From Yaniella halotolerans DSM 15476 (GTDB taxonomy: Bacteria; Actinomycetota; Actinomycetes; Actinomycetales; Micrococcaceae), in assembly GCF_000420805.1 (NCBI RefSeq), contig NZ_ATVQ01000001.1, positions 186,001 to 250,000 of the forward strand: a DNA stretch of 64,000 nucleotides, in the 5' to 3' direction. Position numbers and translations under genes: made by a program. This document shows positions 62,822 through 64,000 of this stretch, one piece after another. Each line of letters opens with the position of its first letter. The stretch's first letter is position 1. Below the pieces are notes generated by a model that was given only the letters and a program-made list of their open reading frames with translations, was not told the DNA's origin and made no database searches.

Positions 62822-63619
62822 ATGGAGCAGCAGAAGAATAGTTGGGTCATGCCGATCGTGACCATCGTGTCCGTCGTCGCAGCAATCGTACTGTCATTTA
62901 TTGGCAGCGGGGCGCTGGGCGGCACACCAATTAGCGAAGCGGCCGATGGAGCGCTGTCGGCAGATGCGACACCGTTCGCCCCGGCTGGAACCGCATTTAG
63001 TATCTGGAGCGTGGTATACGCCGGCCTTGCTGCGTATGCGATCTTCCAGTTACTGCCCGCTCAACGGGCTTCGGCCCGGCAGGCACAGCTGCGACCTTGG
63101 GCATCACTCTCAGCCATCTTAAATGCTGCCTGGATTGGTTCGGTGCAACTGGAGTTGTTACTGGTCAGCGTTGCGGTCATCGTCGTGCTCCTGGCGGTCC
63201 TGATTCGTATCCTGTTGATCTTGCGGGCAACATCGCCATCCTCGACGACCGACACGCTGCTCACGCACGGCACGTTCGGAGTGTACCTGGGCTGGGTATG
63301 CGTTGCCGTCACGGCGAATGTGGCAGCGTGGGTGGCCACGCTCGGCGTCGACAGGTTCGCGGGGTGGGAATGGGCTGCCATTGGGATTTTGGCTGTGGTC
63401 GTGGCCGTTGGACTGGGCTTAGCTGTCTTCACCCGAGGCTACATTGCCCCGGCCTTGGCGATCAGCTGGGGTCTTTCCTGGTTGGCCGTTGCGCGAACTG
63501 ACGGCGATTACGAGTCGAGCATCATTGTCTGGAGCGCTGTGATTGCCGCGGCTCTTGTTCTGCTCGGCACCGTCGTTATTCGAGTGCTCACGCAGCGTCG
63601 CACAGCTTCAAACTGGTAG
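62822..63619 (+). CDS. TspO/MBR (tryptophan-rich sensory protein) family membrane protein
   Basis: A 265-residue membrane protein of about seven helices. The TspO block APAGTAFSIWSVVYAGLAAYA, followed by LSAILNAAWIGSVQLELLLVSVAVIVVLL, resembles the WxxxW/NxxW ligand-pocket region of TspO, though the protein is ~100 residues longer than classical 160-residue TspO. TspO proteins bind and can degrade porphyrins and regulate carotenoid genes in Rhodobacter. GAGGAAGG precedes ATG 62822. Divergent from crtE. Confidence 0.8.
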   Translation: MEQQKNSWVMPIVTIVSVVAAIVLSFIGSGALGGTPISEAADGALSADATPFAPAGTAFSIWSVVYAGLAAYAIFQLLPAQRASARQAQLRPWASLSAILNAAWIGSVQLELLLVSVAVIVVLLAVLIRILLILRATSPSSTTDTLLTHGTFGVYLGWVCVAVTANVAAWVATLGVDRFAGWEWAAIGILAVVVAVGLGLAVFTRGYIAPALAISWGLSWLAVARTDGDYESSIIVWSAVIAAALVLLGTVVIRVLTQRRTASNW

Positions 63620-63934
63620 CTCGTTACGCGCTGATTCCCTAGAGAGCTGCAACCACGTCGGCAGGGTCTTGGCCTGCCAGCGGTAACACCGGGTGGTGCC
63701 AATGACTGAATCACCGGACTGTCTACGCGAACGCCGCAGTCGTCTCCAACCGCAATCCGGTCCACGGGGTTGGCCTCGGACTCGACGTGGAGGCGATCCA
63801 CTCGCCCAGAGAGGATCTTGAACCCAGTAGCTGACAGTTTTCAGCCTTTAACGCCCACGCTTAACAGGTCTCAAGCGCCCGATAAGACACAATTTCCTCG
63901 CCCAGTAGCCCCACGAAAATTAGGACTTACTCAT
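63620..63934. other. Gene-poor tail region with a frameshifted coding-like fragment
   Basis: About 315 bp downstream of tspO without an intact gene. On the minus strand near 63642-63705 a short frame ends HHPVLPLAGQDPADVVAAL-stop, a plausible protein C-terminus, while the adjoining upstream coding-like segment is in another frame, suggesting a decayed gene. Not assigned to a family. Confidence 0.25.
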
Positions 63935-64000
63935 CTAGGCCAGTTGGTCATCAACGGCATCTTGTGGAGTCGTTTTGTTCATTCGCGACCATATCAACTT
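63935..64000 (-). CDS. Possible 3' end of a gene entering from the right edge
   Basis: The minus strand is open from the window edge to TAG at 63937-63935 and reads IWSRMNKTTPQDAVDDQLA at the end. Only 21 residues are visible, so coding status cannot be judged. Confidence 0.2.
   Translation of the reverse strand, partial: KLIWSRMNKTTPQDAVDDQLA

Overview
The window is a piece of an actinobacterial chromosome, most likely from the order Micrococcales, family Micrococcaceae. The evidence is a WhiB regulator, mycothiol S-conjugate amidase (mca), several protein families that are near-exclusive to actinobacteria (DUF3499, DUF4245, DUF4307, DUF5719, TIGR03089), and an rsmI/PMT divergent pair and a DUF3499/whiB gene order that match those known from mycobacteria and Arthrobacter-like genomes. 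GC looks moderate for the phylum (a by-eye impression, high 50s percent). TTA codons are used freely. A genus such as Enteractinococcus or Yaniella would fit, but this is an inference. I saw no intact insertion sequence, prophage or CRISPR array.

Layout. 1-8.8 kb: the end of a ferrochelatase gene, then rsmI and a divergent protein mannosyltransferase, an acyl-CoA synthetase, a DUF1461 membrane protein and a divergent SpoIIM/RDD membrane pair. 8.8-18.5 kb: ahcY, DUF3499, a metallopeptidase-family protein, then a whiB - glycosyltransferase - DUF5719 operon, TIGR03089 and GtrA. 18.6-23.3 kb: purK-purE-LCP-manA (purine synthesis and cell envelope). 23.5-27.5 kb: glpX, DUF4245, carbonic anhydrase, fumC. 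27.5-33.4 kb: a flavin monooxygenase, prepilin peptidase, uppS, mca, DUF4307, greA and a GPP34-like gene. 33.4-42 kb: ilvA, AI-2E exporter family, Bax inhibitor-like protein, fatty-acid genes, an odd tRNA with a UAA anticodon, and a type II NADH dehydrogenase. 41.9-50.1 kb: subtilase, a fused DUF501-Ppx gene, ftsB, eno, an HTH/DUF2975 pair, mazG and add.

50.6-63.6 kb is an accessory light- and oxidative-stress island and is the most interesting part. An eight-gene minus-strand operon (crtE-crtB-crtI-crtYc-crtYd-methyltransferase-crtU-P450) encodes an aromatic C40 carotenoid: GGPP, phytoene, lycopene, beta-carotene, isorenieratene, then probably phenolic hydroxylation by the P450. It is flanked by tspO (divergent from crtE), a pyrimidine-dimer DNA glycosylase, a second ferrochelatase carrying cysteines expected for a [2Fe-2S] cluster, a MarR regulator and an SDR-DUF2867 protein. 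A 13-bp inverted repeat related to TTAGCCA-N2-CTA lies in both divergent promoter regions (marR/hemH2 and crtE/tspO), suggesting one MarR regulon that joins pigment, porphyrin handling and UV repair.

Other points of note: the two ferrochelatase paralogues differ at all four candidate cluster cysteines; DUF501 and Ppx/GppA are fused; a DUF4245 gene appears to have an ATC where its ribosome-binding site predicts a start; the UAA-anticodon tRNA lacks the long variable arm expected of tRNA-Leu.
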